Of a DNA stretch of 49,212 bases, positions 42,079 to 49,212 are shown one piece after another. Made by a program: the position numbers and the translations under genes. Source of the DNA: JBCCGR01 sp039029195 (GTDB lineage: Bacteria; Pseudomonadota; Alphaproteobacteria; Rhizobiales; Rhizobiaceae); contig JBCCGR010000033.1 of assembly GCA_039029195.1 (NCBI GenBank), positions 1-49,212 of the forward strand, given 5' to 3'. How positions within the stretch are numbered: the stretch's first letter is position 1; the number at the start of each line of letters is the position of its first letter. The notes under the pieces are model-generated. The model ran no database searches. It saw nothing but the letters and a program-made list of their open reading frames with translations, and was not told the DNA's origin.

Positions 42079-44319
42079 ATGTCCAACCCGCTGTTCCAGG
42101 TGATGACATATGGGGCGGTCGTTCTGACGCTGGTGTTTGGTGGCGCAGTGCAATCGGCCGAGATCGGCAAGTCGAAGTCAATCAATCAACCGCTGGCGCA
42201 AAGTTCCTCACCTTATCTGCGATCCCATAAGCGCGATCTCGTCAGGTGGCATTTGTGGTCTGATGAAACGTTCGAACTGGCGCGCAAGGCAGACAAGCCG
42301 GTGCTTGTGTCGTTTGGATACACTGCCTGCCACTGGTGTCATGTGATGCAGGAGACTCATTTCAACGATGTGGAAATGGCAAAGCACATCAATGAAGAGT
42401 TTATTCCCGTGCTGGTGGACCGTGAGCGGCGCATCGCGCTTGATGAACTTTACCTTCTTGTCACCGAAGCACTGACCCAGCAGGCCGGCTGGCCCAACAC
42501 GGTGTTTCTGAATGCCGATCGGGAACCCTACTATGCAACGACCTATGTGCCCAAAGACCAGTTCGGAGAAATCCTTGACGCGGTTGTGACCGCATGGACC
42601 TCCGATCGAAACAGTATCGAAAAGGAAGCAGACCGGCTTGCCGGTGTGCTGAATGCTTACACAACCCGCAAGGAGAAAGCAGCAACCCTGTCGGAAACTA
42701 TGCTGCACAATACGGCTCGGGAAATTGCAAGCCAGTTCGACCGCAATTTTGGTGGCATGGGGCAGCAAGCCAAGTTCTACCGGCAGCCGCTCCTGATGTT
42801 TCTGTTGCAACAGGCCGAAAAGAATCAGGATGGCGATTTGCTTGAGCCTGTGGCCTACACGCTGCAATCCATGTTGTCCGGCGGCGTCAACGATCAGATT
42901 GCCGGGGGATTTCATCGCTATTCCGTCGATCCCGCATGGCTCGTGCCCCACTTTGAGAAAATGCTCTACGATCAGGGGCAATTGGCAGAGCTTTACACCC
43001 GCGCCTACCAACTCACCGCGCTGCCCCAGTTCAAAACGACGGCGATCCGCACGCTAAACTACGTGCTCGACGACCTCACCGCACCCCATGGTGGTTTCTG
43101 GTCAACACGCGACGCGGATTCCGAAGGTGAGGAGGGAACATTCTACGTCTGGACGCCAGAGCAACTCACTGCGATTCTTGGCAAAAATGATGCCGAGTTT
43201 GCGATCCGACTATTCGGAGTGATCCCGGGTGGTGAATTTGAGGGCAAAGTTGTGCTCAATCTCTATCAGGCAACTTCGGGTGATGAGAAACGGCTGAACC
43301 GAGTGCTCGACCGGCTGGCCGATGTGCGCAAAACGCGCATTCACCCGGTTCGCGACGAAAAAACGGTGGTTAGCTGGAACGGGCTCACGATTTCCGCGTT
43401 CTCCCGCGCAGGCAACCTTTTTGACGAGCCGCAATTTATTGAAGCCGCCCGTCGGGCTGGAGAATTTATCTGGAAAACCATGCGTCTGGAGGATGGACGG
43501 CTCAACCGCATCTACTTTCAGGGCAAAGCAGAGATTGCCGGAGAACTGGATGACTACGCCCATCTGGCGCGGGGTTATATTGCCTTGTTTGATGCCACAG
43601 CAGACCGCGTGTGGCTCGATCGCGCCGTCAATCTGGAAGCGGCAATGGCGAGATATTTCTCCGATCCAGAAGCAGGTGATTACTATTCAACCAAGACGGC
43701 CGATGGTTTTGGTCGTTTTAAACCGCGGCGTGACATCGATCTGCCATCGGGAAATGGTGTGGTGCTTGAGGTGCTGCTGGCGCTGTCGAAGCGCACGGGC
43801 AAGGCGAACTATGTTCACAAGGCCGAGCGCCTGATTGCGGACATTTCAGGCATTGCTGCGGCCAACCCCCAGGGAAGTGGCTCGTTGCTAGCTGGTGCGC
43901 ATCGTCTGAAACAAGGAGAAACGGGCATCGTTCAATATGGCGGGGAAGGCGCTGTGCGCGTTGAGGCGCGTGTGAGGCCCGGTACCGACAAAGTAAAGTT
44001 TCGCCTGACCATTGCGGAAGGTTGGCATATCAACGCCGCTAAACCGCTCGATGATAACTTCATCGCAACAAGCCTCACCGTGAAAGACGGAAGCAATGCA
44101 CCCGCGGCTCCTGTTCTGTTTCCCAAACCCACTGTTAAATCCCTGTCGTTCAACAACGAACCGCTGGCGTTGTTTGAAAATGAGGTAGAACTGAGTGTTG
44201 ATCTCAGCCAGCAGAAGGGATCGGTGGTGTCTGCAAGCCTGGAGATTCAAGCCTGCTCCGACAGGCTGTGCCTGTTTCCTGAAAAAATCACCATGAGTTT
44301 GCCGCGCCTTTCTCCTTAA
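42079..44319 (+). CDS. secreted DUF255 thioredoxin-like protein fused to a DsbD-alpha-like domain
   Basis: The 746-residue protein has a possible signal sequence (MSNPLFQVMTYGAVVLTLVF), so it may act in the periplasm. Residues 35-160 are the DUF255/Spermatogenesis-associated-20 thioredoxin-like domain (SSSPYLRSHKRDLVRWHLWS; ACHWCHVMQETHF with Cys84 and Cys87). A six-hairpin-like helical domain follows (160-600: GGFHRYSVDPAWLVPHFEKM, FWSTRDADSEGEEGTFYVW). The last 120 residues resemble the DsbD N-terminal domain (LTIAEGWHINAAKP; Cys726 and Cys731 in ACSDRLC), which passes electrons to periplasmic partners. Role in substrate reduction is inferred; DUF255 function is not established. Confidence 0.85.
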   Translation: MSNPLFQVMTYGAVVLTLVFGGAVQSAEIGKSKSINQPLAQSSSPYLRSHKRDLVRWHLWSDETFELARKADKPVLVSFGYTACHWCHVMQETHFNDVEMAKHINEEFIPVLVDRERRIALDELYLLVTEALTQQAGWPNTVFLNADREPYYATTYVPKDQFGEILDAVVTAWTSDRNSIEKEADRLAGVLNAYTTRKEKAATLSETMLHNTAREIASQFDRNFGGMGQQAKFYRQPLLMFLLQQAEKNQDGDLLEPVAYTLQSMLSGGVNDQIAGGFHRYSVDPAWLVPHFEKMLYDQGQLAELYTRAYQLTALPQFKTTAIRTLNYVLDDLTAPHGGFWSTRDADSEGEEGTFYVWTPEQLTAILGKNDAEFAIRLFGVIPGGEFEGKVVLNLYQATSGDEKRLNRVLDRLADVRKTRIHPVRDEKTVVSWNGLTISAFSRAGNLFDEPQFIEAARRAGEFIWKTMRLEDGRLNRIYFQGKAEIAGELDDYAHLARGYIALFDATADRVWLDRAVNLEAAMARYFSDPEAGDYYSTKTADGFGRFKPRRDIDLPSGNGVVLEVLLALSKRTGKANYVHKAERLIADISGIAAANPQGSGSLLAGAHRLKQGETGIVQYGGEGAVRVEARVRPGTDKVKFRLTIAEGWHINAAKPLDDNFIATSLTVKDGSNAPAAPVLFPKPTVKSLSFNNEPLALFENEVELSVDLSQQKGSVVSASLEIQACSDRLCLFPEKITMSLPRLSP

Positions 44320-44358
44320 ACAACGTGCAAGCTCGAAATCCACAATATAGAAACCGAC

Positions 44359-44979
44359 ATGATCCTTATACATCATCTCAACAATTCCCGATCCCAACGC
44401 ATTCTCTGGCTGCTTGAGGAAATCGGGGCTGATTATGAAATCCGGCATTATCAACGAGACGCCAAAACCAATCTCGCGCCGCCAGAGCTTCTTGAGGTTC
44501 ATCCCTTGGGCAAGTCGCCGGTGATAGAAGTAGATGGTCAGTTGCTCGCCGAATCCGGGGCGATCACCGAGTATCTTTGTTCAAAGTTTGCGCCTGAAAT
44601 GATCCCGGAGCCGGACACAAGGGCTCATATTGAGCATATGGAATTGATGCATTTTGCGGAAGGTTCGGCGATGACACCAATCCTGCTTGATCTTTATGTC
44701 GGGCGGTTGGGAGAGGCCGGCGCACCGCTCCATCCTCGCATCCAACAACAGTTGACCAGCCATTTTGACTTTATGGAACAAGCGCTGCGACCATCCGGTC
44801 ACTTTGTGCTTGATACACTTTCAGCGGTCGACATCATGGTTAGTTTTCCGGCGGAAGTCGCCCATCTGCAGGGTCAGACAAAACATCGTCCCAAACTCAA
44901 AGCCTATGTCGAGATGATCCAGTCACGCCCCGCCTACAAACGGGCGTTGGAAAAGGGCGGACCTTATCGCTTTGCTTGA
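44359..44979 (+). CDS. glutathione S-transferase
   Basis: The 206-residue cytoplasmic protein has a thioredoxin-fold N-domain: the active-site region HHLNNSRSQRILWLLEEIG near the start, the cis-Pro loop LGKSPVIEVDGQLLAESGAI that binds glutathione, and a helical C-domain with LDTLSAVDIMVSFPAEVAH. The catalytic Ser is probably among NNSRSQR. Class cannot be named with confidence. It begins 39 bases after the DUF255 gene on the same strand, so co-transcription is likely. Confidence 0.9.
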   Translation: MILIHHLNNSRSQRILWLLEEIGADYEIRHYQRDAKTNLAPPELLEVHPLGKSPVIEVDGQLLAESGAITEYLCSKFAPEMIPEPDTRAHIEHMELMHFAEGSAMTPILLDLYVGRLGEAGAPLHPRIQQQLTSHFDFMEQALRPSGHFVLDTLSAVDIMVSFPAEVAHLQGQTKHRPKLKAYVEMIQSRPAYKRALEKGGPYRFA

Positions 44980-45094
44980 TAGTGGAGGTGATTACACTTT
45001 ATATTCAAAATTGTTTGCAAGAAATACTGGATACAACACTGTTGTTGTTGAGCAAATAGACAATTGAATCAGACTTTAAATTTTGGAGATTTGA

Positions 45095-45523
45095 ATGAGC
45101 AGCAAGCTTGAAGTGTCAAAGGAGTGGTTTCGCCGTGTTTGGGCTGACGAAGATGAAGATGCAATCAGAGAAATGTTTGTGCCTGATGGTCTGGCGCGCG
45201 GACTTGGACAAAAGCCTCTCGAAGGCCCGGAAGGTTTCATTGGCTTTCACCGGCTGTTTTTGAGCCAATTCAAGGATGTAAGTGTCGAAGTGGATCGATA
45301 TATGGAGGATGGTGACTGGATTTCTCTCATGATCATCATCCGAGCGAAAGACCGGCATAAAGATGTTGCGGTTGAAACCACAGGTCAGGCGTATGTGAGG
45401 ATCGTTGATGGCAAGTTGGCGGAGGCCTACAACCATCTGGATTTCTTGAGCCTTTATGAGCAAGTGGATTTGCTCCCGGCGGCTACCCTCGAGAAGTGTC
45501 TTCAGGGCGTAAGGGTTGGCTGA
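45095..45523 (+). CDS. NTF2/SnoaL-like protein
   Basis: The 142-residue protein fits the SnoaL-like ester cyclase / NTF2-fold family: WFRRVWADEDEDAIREMFVP at the N-terminus, LEGPEGFIGFHRLFLSQFKD, VEVDRYMEDGDWISLMIIIR, and a closing AEAYNHLDFLSLYEQ. The fold is a cone-shaped barrel that binds small molecules; the substrate is unknown. Start follows TTGGAGATTTGA. The 115-base region before it is unusually AT-rich (TTGTTGTTGAGCAAATAGAC) and should hold its promoter. Confidence 0.75.
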   Translation: MSSKLEVSKEWFRRVWADEDEDAIREMFVPDGLARGLGQKPLEGPEGFIGFHRLFLSQFKDVSVEVDRYMEDGDWISLMIIIRAKDRHKDVAVETTGQAYVRIVDGKLAEAYNHLDFLSLYEQVDLLPAATLEKCLQGVRVG

Positions 45524-45526
45524 GCA

Positions 45527-46261
45527 TTACAGCGCTTTTTTCCAAAGACCATCCAGGGCCCTCAATTCCGCCGCATCAAACGCATCCGGAAAATTCCAGT
45601 AGTCACCGCTGGGCACCATGTAGCCGAGTGCTTTTTCTCGCGCCATGGCGTCAGCAACAACCTGCCAATCGATGCTCTCGCCTTGGCGTTGAGTGAGGGT
45701 ATCGAAATCGGCCGTATTCAGATCGGAAAGCGTGGAGCGCGGGCAGGTGAGGCGGCTTTGGGCGGCGCTTGAAAGATTGAGACACACACAGTCCTCCTCA
45801 TGAGCTGCCACTATCAGCCGGTTGCACTTGGCTTCCAAGCTGTGAAGGGTCGGATCATCCCGCAAAGGGTCGGGTTCGCCTGTTCCATAAAAATGCGTTT
45901 CCGAACCGTCGCTGGCATAGACCATATCGCAGCCGAGAAACGCCATCAGTCTGGGTTTTAGCGCGCCAAGTGCCCAATAGGCCGCTGTATATGCCATGGT
46001 GCCGCCCGCATAAAGAAAACCACCAAACCGGTTCTGGATCGGCACATATTCGTCATAGGTGTGGACCGACTGCGTCTTGCCCACGTCTTCCGGCATGTTC
46101 TCAGGCGGAAAGTCTCCGGCGTGAACCAGATGATCCCAGTCCGGGCGCACCCGCCAGGCGTTGTTGATGGCGACCAGCGTGCCTATCTGCCGCTTGTTCC
46201 AGGGCTTGCAATCGACGGCGTTGGGACCGCTGCCGAGAATGGTAACGAGATCAGTTGTCAA
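45527..46261 (-). CDS. unknown protein translationally coupled to purN (Rossmann-like, GT42/DUF115-like)
   Basis: The 244-residue protein begins with VTILGSGPNAVD, a Gly-rich nucleotide-binding-like start, and has LVAINNAWRVRPDWDHLVHA, a middle FGGFLYAGGTMAYTAAYWAL and LMAFLGCDMVYASDG followed by HFYG and a NLSSAA stretch. The order of these pieces is like the GT42 sialyltransferase and DUF115 fold (GxGPS, a glycine loop before helix, LxGxD), but the likeness is only by eye. I chose TTG at 46261: it overlaps the purN stop as TTGA; a start at 46327 would lie 70 bases inside purN. The overlap shows it is made together with purN. Function unknown. Confidence 0.6.
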   Translation of the reverse strand: MTTDLVTILGSGPNAVDCKPWNKRQIGTLVAINNAWRVRPDWDHLVHAGDFPPENMPEDVGKTQSVHTYDEYVPIQNRFGGFLYAGGTMAYTAAYWALGALKPRLMAFLGCDMVYASDGSETHFYGTGEPDPLRDDPTLHSLEAKCNRLIVAAHEEDCVCLNLSSAAQSRLTCPRSTLSDLNTADFDTLTQRQGESIDWQVVADAMAREKALGYMVPSGDYWNFPDAFDAAELRALDGLWKKAL

Positions 46262-46908
46262 GCGGGGACGTCCATCAGGCTTGTTTCCGCGTCTGCGGAG
46301 ATTTGCGTCTTGCCGCCCACGAGACATGCCTTGCCGGCTGCAACAAGACCCAGCGCGTGGGGATAGAGCCTGTGCTCCATGATGAGCACGCGGTCGGCCA
46401 AACTGTCAGCGTCATCATCACTGCGAACCGGCACCGCACCCTGAGCAATGATGGCGCCGCCATCCAGTTCGCCATTGACGAAATGAACGCTGCACCCATG
46501 CAGCTTCACGCCCGTAACCAGCGCCCTTTGATGGGTATCGAGCCCTTTGAACAGGGGCAGGAGGCTCGGATGAATGTTGATCATCTTTCCGGTCCAGCGG
46601 GAAACCAGCGTGTCGGTTAGAATACGCATATAACCTGCCAGACAGACCAGTTCGATCTGGTGTTCTTTCAGGCAGGAATCGATTTTTGCCTCGTGTGCTT
46701 CACGGCTTTCGAACGGGCGATGATCGATTGCAACAGCGGCTATGCCTGCCTTTCGGGCACGCTCCAGACCACCGGCGTCTTCTTTGTTTGACACAACAAG
46801 AGTGATTTCAGCGGGGAATTCAGGGTCTTCGCAAGCCTCAATCAGCGCCGCGAGGTTCGAGCCACGACCCGAAAGCAGAACGCCAACCCGCATTCTATTG
46901 TTCGTCAC
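46258..46908 (-). CDS. purN: phosphoribosylglycinamide formyltransferase PurN
   Basis: PurN transfers a formyl group from 10-formyltetrahydrofolate to GAR, the third step of purine synthesis. The 216-residue protein has the N-terminal VGVLLSGRGSNLAALIEA, the folate-binding HPSLLPLF with GLDTHQRALVTGVKLHGCSV, and the catalytic Asn-His-Asp set (INIHPSLL; VNGELDGGAII). The start codon is GTG at 46908, overlapping the purM stop as GTGA; an ATG at 46893 is a weaker option. Length is normal. Confidence 0.96.
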   Translation of the reverse strand: MTNNRMRVGVLLSGRGSNLAALIEACEDPEFPAEITLVVSNKEDAGGLERARKAGIAAVAIDHRPFESREAHEAKIDSCLKEHQIELVCLAGYMRILTDTLVSRWTGKMINIHPSLLPLFKGLDTHQRALVTGVKLHGCSVHFVNGELDGGAIIAQGAVPVRSDDDADSLADRVLIMEHRLYPHALGLVAAGKACLVGGKTQISADAETSLMDVPA

Positions 46909-47993
46909 GAGGCTGAACCGTCTACGGTCAGCAGCCCGGACGATTGAAACGCGGCGTCCTGGCGAGCGATGACCTCACCAATGAAATGAACCTCTTCGCC
47001 GTGCTCCTGCAGGATGGCGGCGCAATCCTCCGCCGCGTCAGCAGCGACAATGGCAACCATGCCGATGCCGCAATTGAACGTCCGCACCATTTCATCCTGC
47101 ACCACGCCGCCGGTACGCGACAGCCAGTCAAAAACAGGCAGATAGGGGACCTTGTTGAGATTAACTTGGACCGCGAGATCGTCCGGCAGCACGCGGGGCA
47201 TATTCTCGATCAGGCCACCACCGGTAATGTGCGCCAGCCCTTTGATATCGATGCCGCGTTTCAAAGCATCGAGCAGCGGCCGCACATAGATTTTTGTGGG
47301 TTCCAGCAGTGCCTGAGCGACAGATATGTCGCAGTTCCACGGGGCCGGTGCATCCAAGTTAATTCCAGCAATTTCGAGCACTTTTCGCACCAGCGAAAAC
47401 CCGTTGGAGTGGATACCAGAAGAAGAGAGGCCGAGCACAATGTCGCCCGCCTGCATGGTAGAGCGGGGCAGCAGTCCGTCACGATTGACCGCACCAACGC
47501 AGAAGCCAGCAAGGTCGTAGTCACCCTCGCTGTACATGCCCGGCATTTCGGCTGTTTCACCACCGATCAATGCACAATTTGCCTGACGACAGCCTTCCGC
47601 AATGCCAGCAACGACTGCGGTTGCCACTTCGTTCTCCAGTTTGCCGGTTGCGTAGTAGTCGAGAAAGAACAGAGGTTCGGCCCCCTGAACCACAAGATCA
47701 TTCACACACATGGCAACAAGATCGATGCCGACCGTATCGTGCAGCCCGCTGTCGATGGCGAGCTTGAGTTTGGTTCCGACCCCGTCATTTGCCGCAACCA
47801 GCAAAGGGTTGTCATATCCGGCGGCCTTCAGATCAAACAGACCGCCAAATCCGCCAATGTCAGCATCGGCACCTGGCCGACGAGTGGATTTGACCAGCGA
47901 TTTGATGCCGTCGACAAGCGCGTTCCCAGCGTCGATATCGACGCCGGACTGCGCGTAGGTCAGACCATTTGATTTATAGCTGTCTTGAGACAT
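46905..47993 (-). CDS. purM: phosphoribosylformylglycinamidine cyclo-ligase PurM
   Basis: PurM makes AIR from FGAM with ATP, the fifth step of purine synthesis. The 362-residue protein has the N-terminal YAQSGVDIDAGNALVDGIKS, GFGGLFDLKA, LLVAANDGVGTKLKLA with the ATP-site Asp, LIGGETAEMPGMY, the nucleotide loop LGLSSSGIHSNGFSLVRKVL, and HITGGGLIENMPRVLP. It is the first gene of the purM-purN-unknown unit, each overlapping the next by 4 bases. The C-terminal end shows AEDCAAILQEHGEEV as usual. Confidence 0.97.
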   Translation of the reverse strand: MSQDSYKSNGLTYAQSGVDIDAGNALVDGIKSLVKSTRRPGADADIGGFGGLFDLKAAGYDNPLLVAANDGVGTKLKLAIDSGLHDTVGIDLVAMCVNDLVVQGAEPLFFLDYYATGKLENEVATAVVAGIAEGCRQANCALIGGETAEMPGMYSEGDYDLAGFCVGAVNRDGLLPRSTMQAGDIVLGLSSSGIHSNGFSLVRKVLEIAGINLDAPAPWNCDISVAQALLEPTKIYVRPLLDALKRGIDIKGLAHITGGGLIENMPRVLPDDLAVQVNLNKVPYLPVFDWLSRTGGVVQDEMVRTFNCGIGMVAIVAADAAEDCAAILQEHGEEVHFIGEVIARQDAAFQSSGLLTVDGSAS

Positions 47994-48094
47994 GAACTGC
48001 CAGCCGAAGCAGATAGGAGTCGGTCCCGCGTTCCTTAACGCGCCAACAGCTCAGATGCCAATCTCCAGCTCTTAGACCAGAATTTTTCTGTGCA

Positions 48095-48577
48095 TCATTT
48101 GATCCAGATGCGATGCGAAACGTCTCTGCCGTTGCTCAAGGTGAGCTGCTTGAAACCGGCCATCTTGCAAAGATCGTAAAATGTCAGGTTCTCTGGCGAT
48201 TGCAGGCGGGAAAACAAGGGCGATGTGCGTGCTGTTGCCGTCAGAGAGGCTGCGAGCGCGCGCAACCGGTAAAGCGTGTCGTAGCGATTGTCCTCTACCG
48301 CGATGATGATCAGCTTCTCGCTGTCGACCCCTTTGGCAAAAACATGATAGGCGGGGGCATAGCCGCGCGACAATTGTTTGGCGTTCAAACCGACCGTGAA
48401 ACCGACCCGCGAGCGCTTGGTGGTGTTGTGCAACTGATCTACCCGCGCCTCATACGTTTCTTCTGTCGCTGCGGCTGGATAGTAGTACCCTGCATGGCGA
48501 TCCTGTGCACTCGCGGGCAACACAGAGGCAATAAACACAGCAGTGCAAATTGCGGCGAACACTGTCGATAGTTTCAT
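48095..48577 (-). CDS. secreted protein, unknown, conserved-looking
   Basis: The 160-residue precursor has a signal peptide (MKLSTVFAAICTAVFIASV, cleaved near ASA-Q at about residue 25). The mature part starts DRHAGYYYPAAATEETYEAR and continues with VGFTVGLNAKQLSRGYAPAY, LIIIAVEDNRYDTLYRLRAL and a C-terminal FYDLCKMAGFKQLTLSNGR. It has a single cysteine. I do not know a named family. It stands 101 bases upstream of purM on the same strand and is divergent from the CDP-alcohol phosphatidyltransferase gene. Confidence 0.75.
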   Translation of the reverse strand: MKLSTVFAAICTAVFIASVLPASAQDRHAGYYYPAAATEETYEARVDQLHNTTKRSRVGFTVGLNAKQLSRGYAPAYHVFAKGVDSEKLIIIAVEDNRYDTLYRLRALAASLTATARTSPLFSRLQSPENLTFYDLCKMAGFKQLTLSNGRDVSHRIWIK

Positions 48578-48745
48578 ATCCAGACCTCTGTTTTCACGCT
48601 ATTGCGCTTTCAATCTTCCAATTTGGGATAGATAGCACCATTTCAAAAGAGATTTGTCGATCAAGTTGTGTTGTATGGGTATAGATATCAGATGGTTATC
48701 CACGTCGGAAGCACGCCCGGACCGGCATAGGGAGCACTTCACGCC

Positions 48746-49080
48746 GTGAATTTAGCAAACATGATCACCGTGGGACGCATTCTTTCCGTCCCCCTGATTG
48801 TCTGGTGTCTGTTGATCGAAGCGCGGATGGCTGCCTTCGTGATTTTTATTGTGGCCGGGATTTCAGACAGCGTCGACGGCATCATCGCGCGCCACTTCGA
48901 TCAGGATACAGAGCTCGGCGCCTATCTCGATCCAATTGCCGACAAGGGATTGTTGATCTCGGTTTTTGTGGTGCTCGGCTATCTGGGCCACATCCCGCTT
49001 TGGCTGGTGGTGCTTGCCGTCAGCCGCGATGTGCTGATCGTTGCAGGCGTCATGCTTGCCTTTCTGCTGGGCAGCCCCAT
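48746..49080 (+). pseudogene. CDP-alcohol phosphatidyltransferase, 3' part lost
   Basis: This is an inner-membrane enzyme that makes phospholipids from CDP-diacylglycerol and an alcohol. The family motif is complete: ISDSVDGIIARHFD followed by TELGAYLDPIADK, with the four Asp residues that hold the metal. The GTG at 48746 begins MNLANMITVGRIL, as in relatives. After about residue 112 (FLLGSPM) the sequence no longer matches the family, which would continue with a KANT-type motif and another membrane segment; the frame instead runs through AT-rich sequence to a stop at 49192 (148 residues, about 50 too short). Interrupted gene or joining artefact at the window end. Confidence 0.75.
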
Positions 49081-49212
49081 GGACAACAAACAGCGGTTTG
49101 ATGGAATCAATAAAAAGGCAAATGGCTCTAAATTTTCCCGAGGGTTAAGGTTATTTCCTATGTGGAAAATTTCTATTTCATTCTTGGGGTAAAGGGCTAT
49201 GTTGCACACAGC
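49081..49212. other. AT-rich unrelated sequence at the window end
   Basis: About 132 bases with clearly lower G+C than the neighbouring genes, starting where the phosphatidyltransferase stops matching its family. Both strands have an open frame through it (minus strand from the window edge: AVCNIALYPKNEIEIFHIGN). The last bases GGGCTATGTTGCACAC could be the end of an insertion sequence, but nothing decisive is seen. Confidence 0.4.

Noticed and set aside
41841..42185. 114-codon minus-strand frame before the DUF255 gene
   Set aside because: It runs into the DUF255 coding start in antisense and shows no family likeness.
48696..48704. TTATCCACG, one base from a DnaA box
   Set aside because: A single copy in 49 kb with no cluster or AT-rich unwinding region; no sign of an origin.
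49193..49212. Insertion sequence end (GGGCTATGTTGCACAC)
   Set aside because: Only about 20 bases before the window edge; no transposase or target duplication can be seen.

Overview
The window is a piece of chromosome from an alphaproteobacterium, most likely of the order Hyphomicrobiales (Rhizobiales). The main evidence is gene order. A FeuP/FeuQ-type two-component pair is followed by cycHJKL (ccmI-ccmE-ccmF-ccmH), degP, a second response regulator/histidine kinase pair and glnE, an order I recall from Sinorhizobium-type genomes. The purM-purN pair next to a CDP-alcohol phosphatidyltransferase gene, and a rhizobial-style intergenic palindrome, point the same way. Almost everything looks chromosomal and housekeeping. 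I see no prophage, CRISPR array, rRNA, tRNA or intact insertion sequence.

Layout. 1-12662 (+): envelope-sensing regulators, cytochrome c maturation, periplasmic protease and nitrogen-signalling enzyme. 12729-13455: EF-hand protein, then a palindromic repeat and terminator-like hairpins. 13455-18613 (-): PAS histidine kinase of the PleC/DivJ type and aminopeptidase N. 18733-30554: metabolic and transport genes on both strands (pgi, DMT transporter, orphan CoxL-like molybdoenzyme subunit, chromate transporter, MFS transporter, family-4-like uracil-DNA glycosylase, acyl-CoA synthetase, AMP nucleosidase). 30607-32403: small secreted or poorly known proteins (DUF2147, SEL1 repeat, two unknowns). 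32730-34820: a TPR protein whose DNA carries six tandem 144-bp units. 34899-37895: uvrB, interrupted in frame by a palindromic element. 37979-40422: membrane protein, a 650-bp noncoding stretch with phased TTCGC motifs, and an HTH regulator. 40444-45523: a thiol/glutathione neighbourhood (yghU, MAPEG, DUF255-DsbD-alpha fusion, GST) plus an NTF2-like protein. 45527-47993 (-): purM-purN coupled to an unknown Rossmann-like protein. 48095-49212: a secreted unknown and a CDP-alcohol phosphatidyltransferase that is cut off by unrelated AT-rich sequence at the window end.

How the genes work together. CcmI, CcmE, CcmF and CcmH are made from one overlapping operon and attach heme to apocytochromes c in the periplasm. 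DegP clears misfolded proteins in the same compartment. The two flanking two-component systems probably monitor the envelope. PurM and PurN are two steps of IMP synthesis. The most unusual items are the repeat element read through as protein inside UvrB, the 144-bp-repeat TPR protein, the phased motif array before the HTH gene, the unknown protein translationally coupled to PurN, and the foreign-looking right end. Family names are from recognition of motifs by eye; no database search was run.
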